From positions 35,368,096 to 35,432,095 of the forward strand of contig CM068582.1 in assembly GCA_035048485.1 (NCBI GenBank): a stretch of DNA of 64,000 nucleotides. Direction: 5' to 3'. The DNA comes from Pteria penguin. Its lineage: Eukaryota > Mollusca > Bivalvia > Pterioida > Pteriidae. The notes under the pieces are model-generated. The model saw only the letters and a program-made list of their open reading frames with translations. It searched no databases and had not been told where the DNA came from. Below, piece after piece: positions 20,429-31,000 of this stretch; within the stretch, counting starts at the first letter, position 1, and each line of letters opens with the position of its first letter. Both the position numbers and the translations under genes were made by a program.

Positions 20429-21630
20429 GTATGTTTCATTTTTTTTTAAATGTATGTACATATTTTTTGTTTGGGTTGATAGTTAGAATCGATGTGCGGA
20501 TTTTTTCAGATGAACCTGATGACCGAGTTTAATGTTTGTTGGCCTGTAAAATTACATTGAATGGAATTTAATTCTGCATATTAGGTCTCTTTTAGTACGC
20601 TATTGTGTTACGTGTATTATTATTATTCTTTAGACGTGGAGTAAGCCGTGTGTACGCTGCACAATACTTAATCTTTATCATTAGATTACCGGGAAAGAAC
20701 AATTGAACTTGTACAAGATTAACAGAATAAAACGCCACTCATTTTTTTAAAATCATATTTTATGTATTTTAATATTTTTTTTATTGTTGAATACACATTG
20801 AGGCTTACATTTAGGCATGCCTATAATACGTATATCAACAAGAGTGTACATATAAATCGCATCATGGGGCTTGAATATCAGTAATTCGAATTACGATATT
20901 TATTTTATTGCATGTTATCACGTTTATATAATCAAGTTTTTATTATCTATGATGAGATACATGTATATATACTTGATTCAGGAGATTTGCAATAGAATAA
21001 TAAATTTTACTATGATTATAGTGTTCACAAAGTAATTTTAGTATCAAAGATCGGAATAAGGCTTGTTCACATTAGTTCACGTTTTGGAGCTGCAAATAGT
21101 AATACTTGCATTGAAGATTTCGACGTCATAATAGAATATTGTTTTTGTCTGATGATCAAAGTGAAATGATCTTAAAGATAATTTATAATTAGTTTACCGT
21201 CACATTGGGATAATTTCATTCTGTTGTTGAAACTCCGAATTCTACCCTTGAGCATGGTTAATAATTTTGATGTATGCAGCAAAACATCCCGAAACGTTGA
21301 TGTTTCTTTTACATGCCATTGTGTACCGTGACTTGAAACCTCGAGATTTACTGTTCGAAACGAGAATAGATTGGCTACTTTAGTGAGATACAAAGTCCGG
21401 AATGGTATCATGAACAAAGCTTTTTCTCCACGAGTCGAGTTATGTCGGCTCAAGATTTTGTAAAAGAATATATTACTGCACAGACAGTTTAATTGTAATA
21501 CATGTACTTATGTTCTAAACGAGGTATATGCATTTGAATATTATGTAAAATGTAGTAATACAGTTCGAGTTTCAAAATTGACTGCTAGTAGTACGAATAT
21601 AGTTTTAATTATTTCATATTTTGTTTTCAG
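20429..21630 (+). other. Probable intron of the plus-strand gene
   Basis: It starts GTATGT and ends in a pyrimidine-rich TTTTGTTTTCAG at 21619-21630. The first 18 codons of the long open frame that follows are intronic read-through by this model. A minus-strand 93-codon frame at 21172-21453 has no recognised similarity. Confidence 0.5.
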
Positions 21631-21706
21631 AGCCTCCTTAGACAATGATTTTGGTAAATATCTGGAATATTTCTTCTTGATTCATACATATCCCGAGAAC
21701 TGTAGT

Positions 21707-23278
21707 ATGTCGTTTGAAGATCACTTCGACAATGATCGAAAAATTGTTACTTGTCTTCTTGAATATAACGATTATGTGAACGTAAGGGATGACTGTAAAT
21801 TGAAACGAACAGCACACACAGACTGGAGCGAGGCAGTCATAGGATGGAAAAATGTTGTCCCTTTTCCACAATATCTTCCTCCAGGTGTCAGTCAGGGCAC
21901 AAACAATAAACGCAAAAATTTCAAGAACGATAAATCAGTAGAGTTTGATGACTGGGTTTCTGAAAATAATGCGTCTGTGAAATGTGTTGGTGATAACTCT
22001 GATAAACTTCCGGTACCTTCCTGGAAAGGCCACATAGAGCAAGGAACTTACAGATATGTAATGAATAATGGATATTACAGAACAATGAAATTCTTGACCC
22101 AAAACGACAAGAGAGAATGGTTTACGATCAACAAAAAGCATCCAGAAAAAGTATCCATGAGTTGGCAAAACAGGCGATTTCAGAAAGATATTAAGAGGCA
22201 GATTAAACGCGATTTGCATCAAAAGGTAGCAGAAAAAGACGATACTCGAGTGATAAGAGAGAAAACAGACATTCCTTTATTCAAAATGACAAAAGACAAA
22301 CCGGAAATAATATTGAGTGATAGAAGTACTAAAACCGAAAAGAAAACGCGTATTCGAAGTGTTCAATCAGAAAAACCCGTTTCTTGTAGAGACAAATCTC
22401 CCTTGATCGAGTTTATATCAACCGAGATGCCTACAGGAGGTGAACAGAACGATCAAATACGGAAATGTAACAGTGAGCAAAGTCACATTAATAGATCGAC
22501 GACTGACCTTTATCTCAATAACTTCACTTCAAGGATAAGTGCTTTAGATAGAGAATTACAAAACGATAGTAACTTACGGAAACCTTTTGAAAATGTTGAA
22601 AGAAGCACCAGTGTACTCAACAAAACTAGTGCAATATCACCTAAGCCGAATTTACAATCCAAAGAAAAAGAAGCTGATGTCGTTCCTGCTTCCTCACCAT
22701 ACAGAGCGACAGACTTTGTTCAACAAGAACTTATAACGGTCAGGTCTATGATAGACGCAAGCAATGCACCCAGACAAGAACTGCGGCCCATTGAAAAAGT
22801 CACACCAGCACAGAAGTTGAAAAATTACCCAGAAAAGTACAAAAAGAGTCATAGTGCTAACAATACACCTACTCAAATTCGATACACAAATGCTACTGGA
22901 AGTGATGCGTCGGGTTCAGGCATATCCACTCATTCTATTCCTTCTCACTTTGCAATAGCAACTCCTGAACTTGAAAAGGCTCTACATTCGTATAAACTTG
23001 CGATAGAAACTACCAAACAATCACTTCTTTCCACGTTGTCTGGTCCAAAACACGCTCGAAGAAATGGCGGGAAAAATTTGTCGGCACCGGCGGCTATTGC
23101 CATATGTGATCACATAGCGTCTGATAATACAGCAGACCGTACTACGAAAGACGCTTTCTTACAATCAAAGTCGGAGCGAAGAAATGAAATCAAAACTAAA
23201 GGAGCACCTTTGATGGTTCTCCCAGAAATAGCCGGTAAAAGAATGGAAGTGTCCACTACTTCAAATAGATGGCTCTGA
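21707..23278 (+). CDS. Uncharacterised lysine/serine-rich protein, single long terminal exon
   Basis: An open frame runs from the splice acceptor at 21630 to TGA at 23276-23278. I start it at the Met of MSFEDHFDND (A at -3), giving 523 residues. The frame is open for 25 codons further upstream to the acceptor, so an upstream coding start is possible but not supported. The first 170 residues look folded, with several aromatic residues (DWSEAVIGWKNVVPFPQYLP, then PSWKGHIEQGTYRYVMNNGY and REWFTINKKHPEKVSMSWQ). The rest is basic, Ser/Thr/Asn-rich and probably disordered. There is one helix-like stretch, TPELEKALHSYKLAIETTKQ, near the C-terminus. No signal peptide, membrane segment or known domain was seen. 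I do not recognise the family; codon use and length argue for a real gene. Confidence 0.8.
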   Translation: MSFEDHFDNDRKIVTCLLEYNDYVNVRDDCKLKRTAHTDWSEAVIGWKNVVPFPQYLPPGVSQGTNNKRKNFKNDKSVEFDDWVSENNASVKCVGDNSDKLPVPSWKGHIEQGTYRYVMNNGYYRTMKFLTQNDKREWFTINKKHPEKVSMSWQNRRFQKDIKRQIKRDLHQKVAEKDDTRVIREKTDIPLFKMTKDKPEIILSDRSTKTEKKTRIRSVQSEKPVSCRDKSPLIEFISTEMPTGGEQNDQIRKCNSEQSHINRSTTDLYLNNFTSRISALDRELQNDSNLRKPFENVERSTSVLNKTSAISPKPNLQSKEKEADVVPASSPYRATDFVQQELITVRSMIDASNAPRQELRPIEKVTPAQKLKNYPEKYKKSHSANNTPTQIRYTNATGSDASGSGISTHSIPSHFAIATPELEKALHSYKLAIETTKQSLLSTLSGPKHARRNGGKNLSAPAAIAICDHIASDNTADRTTKDAFLQSKSERRNEIKTKGAPLMVLPEIAGKRMEVSTTSNRWL

Positions 23279-23513
23279 GTACCATACCACGTCAGTTATA
23301 ATGGACTATAATCATGATTGTGTTCCTCGTTAATCGTATACACCTATAGACCACTCTGTTACCATGGTATCCAAGAAAATGTATTGATACATGTGTTCCA
23401 CTCGTAATCTCATTATCACATGAATTATGTGTTCTTTTACTGTCGTATGGACGTGGCATGTTCAGGTTTTACATGTAGATAGTCTATTGAGATGGTTTAT
23501 GTTTACATGTAAC

Positions 23514-23692
23514 AATAAATGATAAGTGGAAAAGTGTGAATGGCAGTGCCAAATTGAACACACTATGTACATGTTTATTATATTTTTGTTGTTATCAAAA
23601 CTTATATATACATGTATATATGTATACATTTAATATTGATTTACATAAACATGCTGTTTTGTCATTATACATGTATATGCACAAGAAATAAA
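23514..23692 (+). terminator. Polyadenylation signals of the plus-strand gene
   Basis: AATAAA occurs at 23514-23519 and again at 23687-23692, about 240 and 410 nt after the stop. Either could serve. The 3' UTR is rich in TACATGTA and TATATA words. Confidence 0.5.
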
Positions 23693-24140
23693 ATGAGTAC
23701 CAATATCAAGATACATGTATAGGTATATATAAAGTAAGCTAAAATCATAGCCAATTTATTTTACATTTCTACTGAAAGTTTTTACACAGTCTCGTTATAT
23801 ATACGTTCAACATCTATAAATTACCTTAATGGAGCAAACAGAAGCAGACTTTAAAGGCGCTAAAGTGCTTTATTTCACCTTATATAACGCAGAGAAGTTT
23901 AAACGAGAGCCGACAATTTGATGGCATTAAAAGTTAAAAACTGCTTCGTCAACAAGTTATTCATAGCGTAGATAAACTATACCCCACGTAGCTTTTTATG
24001 CGTTTCTAGTCCGACAAGGTTCAAATCAATGAAATATTTATGTGCATGCTATTGAATTGTACATCAGTTATTGACAAAAGAAGCTGCCATGACTTTTAAT
24101 GCTGATTTCCTGTCTTATTGTAATGAAGTCCGATAGTGAT
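23693..24140. other. Intergenic, nothing recognised
   Basis: AT-rich unique-looking sequence on both strands, no frames of note. Confidence 0.5.
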
Positions 24141-24670
24141 TTCTGATACAAATGGTCATATAAGTACTTGAATCAAGGACCATTGTGACACACAGGACCA
24201 TTGTTATACGCATGGTCATGTGAGTACTTGAATCAATGACCATTGTGACGCACATGGTCATGTTTAGACTTAAATCAAGGGCCATTGTGACACAGGACTA
24301 TTGTGGCACACGTCATGGTCATGTACATGTAAAATTTTGAATCAAGGACCATTGTGACGCACATGGTCATGTTAAGACTTAAATCAAGGACCATTGTGAC
24401 ACACAGAACCATTGTGACACATATGGACCGTTGAGACACAGGACCATTGTTACACACATTGATATGCAAGTAACTGAATCAAGTACCATTGTGACACACA
24501 GGAAGATTGTGACACACATTGTCATGTTAAGACTTAAATCAAGGACCGTTGAGACACAGGACCATTGTTACACACATTGATATGTAAGTACTTGAATCAA
24601 GTACCATTGTGACTCATAGGAACATTATGACACACATTGTCATGTTAAGACTTAAATCAAGGACCTTTGT
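24140..24670. repeat. Irregular tandem array built on ACCATTGTGACACACA
   Basis: Repeated modules are GAATCAAGGACCATTGTGAC, ACACAGGACCATTGTTACAC and CATGGTCATGTTAAGACTTA, alternating with a period of about 60-110 bp over 530 bp. The minus-strand frame of repeated CVTMVL words is a by-product. Confidence 0.85.
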
Positions 24671-26840
24671 GTGAGAAATTTACAGCGTTCATTATGTCCA
24701 AGGGACACATAAACTTTATAGTTACAAGTATATTATATTATTCCATGAATATCTTTTACATTGAGCATGCTACAGATTTGTTCCTTATATATTTGTTTAA
24801 TTCGTCAAATAGGGTTCCTAAATTATGAATTTTGTATGGTAGGAAAGCTATTAGAGGTAAGTTTATTCTTTTTTTTTTTGTGATTAGTTGAGTTCTTAAA
24901 ATATCACATGACTACCTGACAAAGGTAACAATATACAAAAGGTTTGTAAATGAGACTAGCAGATTGAAATATATACATATCGTAATATAAGATGTTTAAT
25001 TAGTCGAGATACAACCAAATCATGCAGATCTTGAACCTTTAGTGTTCTTGATATGTGTTTTAATACTTCATTCAAACATATGAATAGTTTGCTTACTGGA
25101 AGAACATTATTTATACTGCTTGAAAGTTTATTTTCATAGAAAGATGTGAAGTGTTTGAGTCAAATATTTTACAAAACAAACGCACAATTCAAAATGATAA
25201 GATTATTTTGCATTGTAGATATACATTTTTTTCCCAAACATTACAGTTGACATTACAGTTCAAATATACATTGGGCGTAGACGCTAACGAGTTTTCTATA
25301 AAAAAAACTTTTGACTGTGAATCGGTAATTAGATTTCTATTTAGTTAATCGATTTGGGTTTGCAAAACTCCATTTTAAATTTTCCAATTTAGCATCGCTA
25401 TTTCAACGAAATTACTATTTGGGATTTTCATGAAATGAGTTCAAATTACAATTTAACTAAAATTGGGAAGTAAGAATTCACACACTAGAACGTTCGCTCT
25501 TTACTGGTTTACACTGACAACTAATCTCCTACATCTTAAAAATCAATGTTAAGAAATTCAGCCTAAAGAATATGTATGTTAAAGGCCTAACGAACACGGC
25601 AATTAACAGTACAAAAGAAAACAATTATATGACGTTTGAGCAGTCACTGACGCGGTATAACCAAGTTCTTGATTTATTCTGTTGGTTCGGTTTCAGGTGT
25701 GTATTAAGATTCGTGGATCTCGGTTTTACATTTGATTGATGATAGAAACTTTAAAGAAAACTTGCTGATTGGATGCTTTACACACACGCACGCATGCACA
25801 GACACACGAAGTGGTCACACAAGTATGATATTCTGTTTTAAAAATCACTATCCTCTAACATTCATAATTATAATCCCCCTTTTCTTAAAAGTTGACAAAA
25901 TCTGTATCCTCTTGTGCTTATGGGAGGATATTGTTAAGTATTGTTTTCTACCATGAATTGGTTTCTGTAAAAATGAACACATACTGAGTAGTAGTACTTT
26001 TCTTTACTAAAGAGAGAGAGAGAGAGAGAGCACTTATCTGAAAGTTTGAAAAGAAATGTGGCAACTTGGGTCTAACTGAGAATTTACATTGTAGTGTATT
26101 TTTTACTTTAATTTTTATACTTTAATTGTAGAACAAATGTAAAATTAGAAAAAGTAAGACTGTTGTTATCTAAGCGTTGTAAATCTGCCTTACAGGGATT
26201 CGTACAGTGAGTATAAGGTAAGAGCTAAGTTGCCAACATAAGATCGTGTACAAAATTTATTGTAGATAAAGATAGGAACTCATCTCAATAAATAAATATC
26301 CAGCTTTAAATTGGTTAGAGCAAACTGAAAAAGTCACATCACTACCAGTTCCTATTAGCCTTACCGACTCCTTCACATCGTAATCTTACACCAACATACT
26401 TATTAAGTATCACGGGACGCATTTTGAAATAAATCGTTTTTTATTGAGAAGAAAGGATTAAGTTTTGTTTAAATGTTATTGAACGCAAAAGAGATAACGA
26501 TAATGGATATTGAAATATGCAAGTATTAAAAAAAGAATCAATAGGACTTAGTCAAATGTCATGTGAGTCATATCGAAGGTGTAATGAAAAATAGACAGAA
26601 CCATATATTTCTTTCTCCATGTTATAAGATTCTTCTACATGTATACGCTATCGATAGTATTAAAATCACATGCTTTCTTCTTTATGCACATTATTTTAAG
26701 CGATGGGTTATTTTGTAGTTAAGAGAGGAGACAACAATATAAGTCAGCAATTTTACAAACTGCTCTCCTCCTTTACGTGTATCTCGTGTATTGTTTACAT
26801 ATAGTTCTGCCTAATATGTATGGTTTGGCATAGAGAGGTT
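24671..26840. other. Intergenic, no gene recognised
   Basis: AT-rich sequence with a short (AG)n run at 26009-26029 and a CACACACGCACGCATG stretch near 25780. Short open frames show no similarity or codon bias. Confidence 0.5.
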
Positions 26841-26933
26841 GTAACTATCTAAACAGGAGACAATCTGTCGGGGCACCTGGTCTCACCAAACAGGAAACTC
26901 TTAATCTTTCCAGGCACCTGGGCCCGGCGCCAT

Positions 26934-27135
26934 AAACTGAGAATATACTTAAGTCAAACATTTCAGTTTAATTTATTCCATTATCAAACGTTCAAATAAA
27001 TTTTAATGCAGAATGGTTTACTTTTATTTATCAGTAGAATAAAATAAATAAAATCCAAATCCCAGTTATTAATTCATTGATGAAGAGAGGAATAATAATT
27101 TTTGACTTAAGTATATTCTCAGTTTATGGCGCCGG
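26934..27135. mobile_element. Inverted-repeat element, copy 1
   Basis: 202 bp. The ends CCGGCGCCATAAACTGAGAA and its reverse complement continue inward to about 32 bp (ATATACTTAAGTC). It is flanked by CCTGG on both sides, the word found once in an uninterrupted 40-bp unit. Confidence 0.85.
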
Positions 27136-27541
27136 ACCCTGGTCTCACCACACAGGACACATTTAATCTGTCGGGGCACCTGGTATCACCACACAGGACA
27201 CATTTAATCTGTCGGGGCACCTGGTATCACCACACAGGAGACGCTTAATCGGTCTGGGCACCGGGTCTCACCAAACAGGAGACAATCTGTCGGGGTACTT
27301 AGTCTCACCACACAGGAAACAATCTGTCTGGGTACCCGGTCTTACCACACAGGGCACACTTAAAAATCTGTCAGGGCACTTGGTCTCACCACACAGGAGA
27401 CGCTTAATCGGTCTGGGCACCTGGTCTCACCAAACAGGGAACAATCGGTCTGGGCACTTGGTCTCACCAAACAGGGAACAATCTGTCTGGGCACCCGGTC
27501 TAACCACACAGGAAACACTTATTCTGTCGGGGCACCTGGGT

Positions 27542-27721
27542 CCGGCGCCATAAACTGAGAAAATATTTAAAGTCAATTATTTCATTTTAATTTATTCCAT
27601 TATCAAACATTCAAATAAATTGTCATGCAGAGTGGTTTAAACTAAATAAAATCCAAATCCCAGTTACTAATTCATAGTTGAACAGAACTGACTTAAGTAT
27701 TTTCTCAGTTTATAGCGCCGG
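27542..27721. mobile_element. Inverted-repeat element, copy 2
   Basis: 180 bp, same ends as copy 1 with small changes (TATAGCGCCGG on the right). The interior shares TTTAATTTATTCCATTATCA. Inserted at the same place of the 40-bp unit (GGCACCTGGG before, TTGGTCTCGCC after). Confidence 0.83.
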
Positions 27722-28758
27722 AGCTTGGTCTCGCCACACAGGAAACGCTTAATCTGTTCCGGTACCATTCCGCTACCTGGTCTTACCTAACAGAAACATG
27801 GCACTGAGAATGGTGCTCAATTTATTCATGTACGCTAACGCCAATCTTATGCACATCACGGGACTTGACGTCATGGACTAAGTTGGTAGTACGCGAATTA
27901 CAATATGGCACCTATGCTTCTAAAAAAGGTCAAAATTTGACCCAAAAGTGACGGGACATAAACTGATGCAATCCGGAATTTCTTATACCGGACAAATATA
28001 TGGCTCGTAGTATTTCTTAAAGCATTTAAGATGCAAAGTTGATGGGTTTTTTTCCCGATTTTTGCAGTTTCTTTACGTGGAGTGAATGGACATTATCGCT
28101 TCAGAATTTCATCTTAAGTACGGAACTTAAATTTGTCGAATTTCACTCAAACTTTAATGTTATTTTCATTGTCATAAGAAGTGTTGAAGTGTGAATTTCT
28201 GCCAGACAGATTTGGTCTTCGATACAAAACAGTGAGTATTATGGATTTTCAAGTCTATGGTGAATGCATGGCTTCCAAAATGTCCGCAATGCAAATTAGG
28301 AAAATTTGCCGGAACCTGCTCAATGGCGCCTGGTCTCACAAAAAAAAAAATTTAGAAAGAACACTTAATATGTCGGGTCACCTGGTTTCACCGGACAGGA
28401 AACGCTTAATCGGTCATGGCACCTGGTCTCACCACACAGGGTGCACTAAATCTGTGCAGCCACCTGTTCTCTCCAAACCGGAAACAATCTGTCAGGACCA
28501 CTGGTCTCACCAAACAGGAGACTCTTAATCTGTGCAGGCAACTGGTCTAACCAAACAGGAAACGCTAAATTTGTCAGGGCACCTGGTCTCACCAAACAGG
28601 AAACGCTTTTAAAACCTGTCATGGCACTTGGTCTCACCAAATATAGGAGACGCTTAAATTGTGCAGTAACCTGGTCTCTCCAAATAGGAAACACTTAATC
28701 TGTCAGAGCACCTAGTCTTATCAAAAAGGAAACAATTAATCTGTGCGGACACCTGCGT

Positions 28759-28981
28759 CCGGCGCCATAAACTGAGAAAATACTTAAATAAATGATTTCA
28801 TTTCAATTTATTCAATTATCAAACGTCCAAACTAACTGTCATGCAGAATGTTATATTTGTATTTATCGATAGAATAAACCTCAATAAAATCAAAATCCTA
28901 GTTATTAATTCATTGTTCAACAGAAGAATAATTGAAATTATGGCATGCATTTTCTCAGTTTATGGCACTGGGCCCTTGTCT
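28759..28981. mobile_element. Inverted-repeat element, copy 3
   Basis: 223 bp. The left end is intact and the right end diverged (TTTATGGCACTGG). The interior is colinear with copies 1 and 2. Same position in the satellite unit (ACACCTGCG before, CCTTGTCTCAAC after). Confidence 0.78.
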
Positions 28982-29020
28982 CAACATGCAAGAATCGCTT
29001 GATATGTTCCAACACCTGGT

Positions 29021-29498
29021 CTCGGCTTTTATTTCCATAGGTCCAATCATAGTTGATGGAGTTAACCGGTTTATGGACCCGATCTTTTTTCTCTTCTGTA
29101 GTCTGTAATCTATGAAAAATTAAAACACTATTAATAGTTGATAAATCTTAATATGACAAATGGACGACGAAATGATTCTACCTATAATCATTTGGATATA
29201 TGAGCATTCATAATCTAACAAAAGCCAGTAGAACAATAGTCACAGAACTACGAACCATGTGACCAGCTATAGACCCTCAAAAAGTGTTGTTTACATTAAT
29301 CTTTGTGTGCATCAACAACAATATAACATTGTGTTTGCGATTACACAACGAGTTACCATAATCTTTTCAGTATTCTATTGGGCATATTTCCTGTACACTA
29401 TTGATTACTGTGATAGTCACAGGTGAGGTCACAAGTAACAACGGGCAACATGAGTATTACAGTTTCAGTGATGGTGACTCCATTACGTATAACAGTCA
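29021..29498. other. Intergenic, nothing recognised
   Basis: Unique-looking AT-rich sequence; no gene or repeat identified. Confidence 0.45.
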
Positions 29499-29542
<44 letters not shown>

Positions 29543-29563
29543 TAATAATAATAATAATAATAT

Positions 29564-29598
<35 letters not shown>

Positions 29599-29681
29599 AT
29601 AACAATTATAATAATAATAGTAGTAGAAGTAGTTGTAGTAGTAGTAGTAGTAGTAGTAGTAGTAACAATAACAATAACAAA
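29499..29681. repeat. Compound (AAT)n(TAG)n microsatellite
   Basis: About 25 AAT repeats then TAG repeats with AACAAT interruptions. Both strands are open by chance (poly-I, poly-V, poly-T frames); not coding. Confidence 0.96.
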
Positions 29682-30089
29682 AATCCATGTCAAAGATCGA
29701 GAGCGCATTTTTCATATTTATATTGGATTATATTCGTGATACAGTTAATGTAAAACCTTATTTGGGAAAGGTAAATACTCAGTATGGTCGTTGTCCCAGG
29801 TTTTACATTATGCATAAAAATAAATTCGATAAAAAGATAACCCACTAACTCCAGTCATAAATGGTACAGCCATCAATTGAAGTTTTGACTGCAAAAGAAA
29901 AAGCAGAATCGGTAAGGGCTATAAATATAACTGAATTATATAAATTTTACAAAACGCCTATCCTGTTAGTGTCGTATTAGTGTTAACTTGTTCACTCCAA
30001 CTTTAATAACTTTAATTTTCTGTATGCTTTAATGATTATAGGTACGAAAGCCTATTGAGCTCATTTGGTAGGAAGAAAAAAATTTTTTT

Positions 30090-30275
30090 TCGAGTAATTA
30101 CGCGAAACTTTCGCGTTATAACGCGAAACTATCGTGCTATTACGCGAAACTATCGCGTTTTAACGCGAACTTTCGCGTTATTATGCGAAACTTTCGTATT
30201 GTTTCGCGAAACTATCGCGTTATTTCGCGAAACTATCGCGTAATAACGCAAAACTTTCGCGTTATTACGCGAATT
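30090..30275. repeat. Subterminal CGCGAAA/TTTCGCG repeat block
   Basis: About ten alternating units of CGCGAAACTATCGCGTTAT type, each close to palindromic, next to the left inverted repeat. Possibly transposase binding sites (inference). Confidence 0.85.
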
Positions 30276-30319
30276 GTGTTTAAAAAGGAAAACTTTCACT
30301 ATTCTCCCTTTCAGTCGTC

Positions 30320-30720
30320 TCGAAGTGCTTTCATTATGCACGACAACTTAGTTAGGTTTTATTTTGAACTTGGATTGTCTCAAGCTGAAATTCCTAGCTT
30401 CCTAGCTTTTGCACATTCATGTCACTATGAGTAAATTTACTCTTAAGCGCACATTGAAAAGGTTGCGTTTATCGAGAAGGAAGAATCAATCTGATCTGAT
30501 TGCTGTTGCCATTTTCATCTTAAAAACCAGCTTCAGAGTTCTGGTGTGCACCATGGATATCGATGGATGCATAAAAAGTGTGTGCTTGCTGGTTTTAAAC
30601 TTTCACGTGACACAGAAAATCCTTGATCGAGCTGGAGTTTTGGCTTGTAAAAGAGCGAGACTTCATAGAACACGCTACACCAGTCTTGGTCCCGACTATG
30701 TTTGGCATGTAGACTCTTAC
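30320..30720 (+). pseudogene. Integrase-like (rve) transposase relic, frameshifted and truncated
   Basis: Pieces in three frames keep the order of a family I know from animal genomes as integrase-core proteins. They are LVRFYFELGLSQAEIPSFL, LKRTLKRLRLSRRKNQSDL, GYRWMHKKCVLAGFKLSRDT and YTSLGPDYVWHVDSYDK. The last corresponds to the motif holding the first catalytic Asp. The rest of the catalytic core (second Asp and Glu) is absent, because the right inverted repeat begins a few bases later. At least two frameshifts are needed, so it is not functional. Confidence 0.75.
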
Positions 30721-30876
30721 GACAAGCAAAAAAGAAATTTTTTTTCTTCCTACCAAATGAGCTCAAAAGGCTTTCGTATATAGGGAAATTGGTAGCTGAT
30801 GATAAAATGATGGCAACAAAACATATAATGCAATCTTGGTTTATTTCGACATTTTATGAACATCTTCTCTGGAACA

Positions 30877-31000
30877 TAGGGAAGATTGAAACTTACGGGT
30901 ACTTTCCAAAGATTTGTAAAATGTCGCCTTTTGAGATATAGGGAAGATTGGAACTTAAGGGTACTTTCCAAAGGTTTGTAAGATGTCGCCTTTTGAGAGA
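30877..31000. repeat. Tandem duplication of about 62 bp
   Basis: Two copies of ATAGGGAAGATTGAAACTTA followed by GGGTACTTTCCAAAG and ATGTCGCCTTTTGAGA stand back to back, differing at a few positions. Just downstream of the transposon. Confidence 0.88.

Larger units (their letters stand above)
26840..29020. repeat. 40-bp tandem array (ACCTGGTCTCACC unit) interrupted by three inverted-repeat elements
   Basis: The unit reads roughly GGGCACCTGGTCTCACCAAA then CAGGAAACGCTTAATCTGTC. Units run from 26850 to 27780 and from 28320 to 28750, with degenerate remains to 29020. A non-repeat stretch lies at 27790-28310. Open frames across the array (28181-28528, 28694-28446) are built of repeat units. Three copies of a TIR element sit inside. 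Confidence 0.9.
30043..30778 (+). mobile_element. Inverted-repeat DNA transposon with integrase-like relic and 6-bp target duplication
   Basis: Left end TACGAAAGCCTATTGAGCTC and right end in reverse TACGAAAGCCTTTTGAGCTC continue to about 40 bp (CATTTGGTAGGAAG, then an A run and a T run) with one mismatch and an A-run difference. TATAGG lies directly outside each end (30037-30042, 30779-30784). Inside, 30090-30270 is a block of CGCGAAA/TTTCGCG repeats, then a frameshifted integrase-type reading frame up to the right end. The 6-bp duplication and rve-type protein point to an integrase-related DNA transposon (candidates: IS481-like, Ginger-like, Polinton-derived); I cannot choose. Confidence 0.82.

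Noticed and set aside
21172..21453. 93-codon minus-strand frame
   Set aside because: No recognised similarity; it lies in the proposed intron of the plus-strand gene.
21578..21706. N-terminal 43 codons of the long plus-strand frame (MTASSTNIVLIISYF start)
   Set aside because: This part reads through a typical intron end (TTTTGTTTTCAG at 21630); the hydrophobic start is not a signal peptide.
29401..29739. 112-codon open frame of Ile and Val runs, and its opposite-strand partner
   Set aside because: It is produced by AAT/TAG trinucleotide repeats; no start context, splice signal or non-repeat coding sequence.
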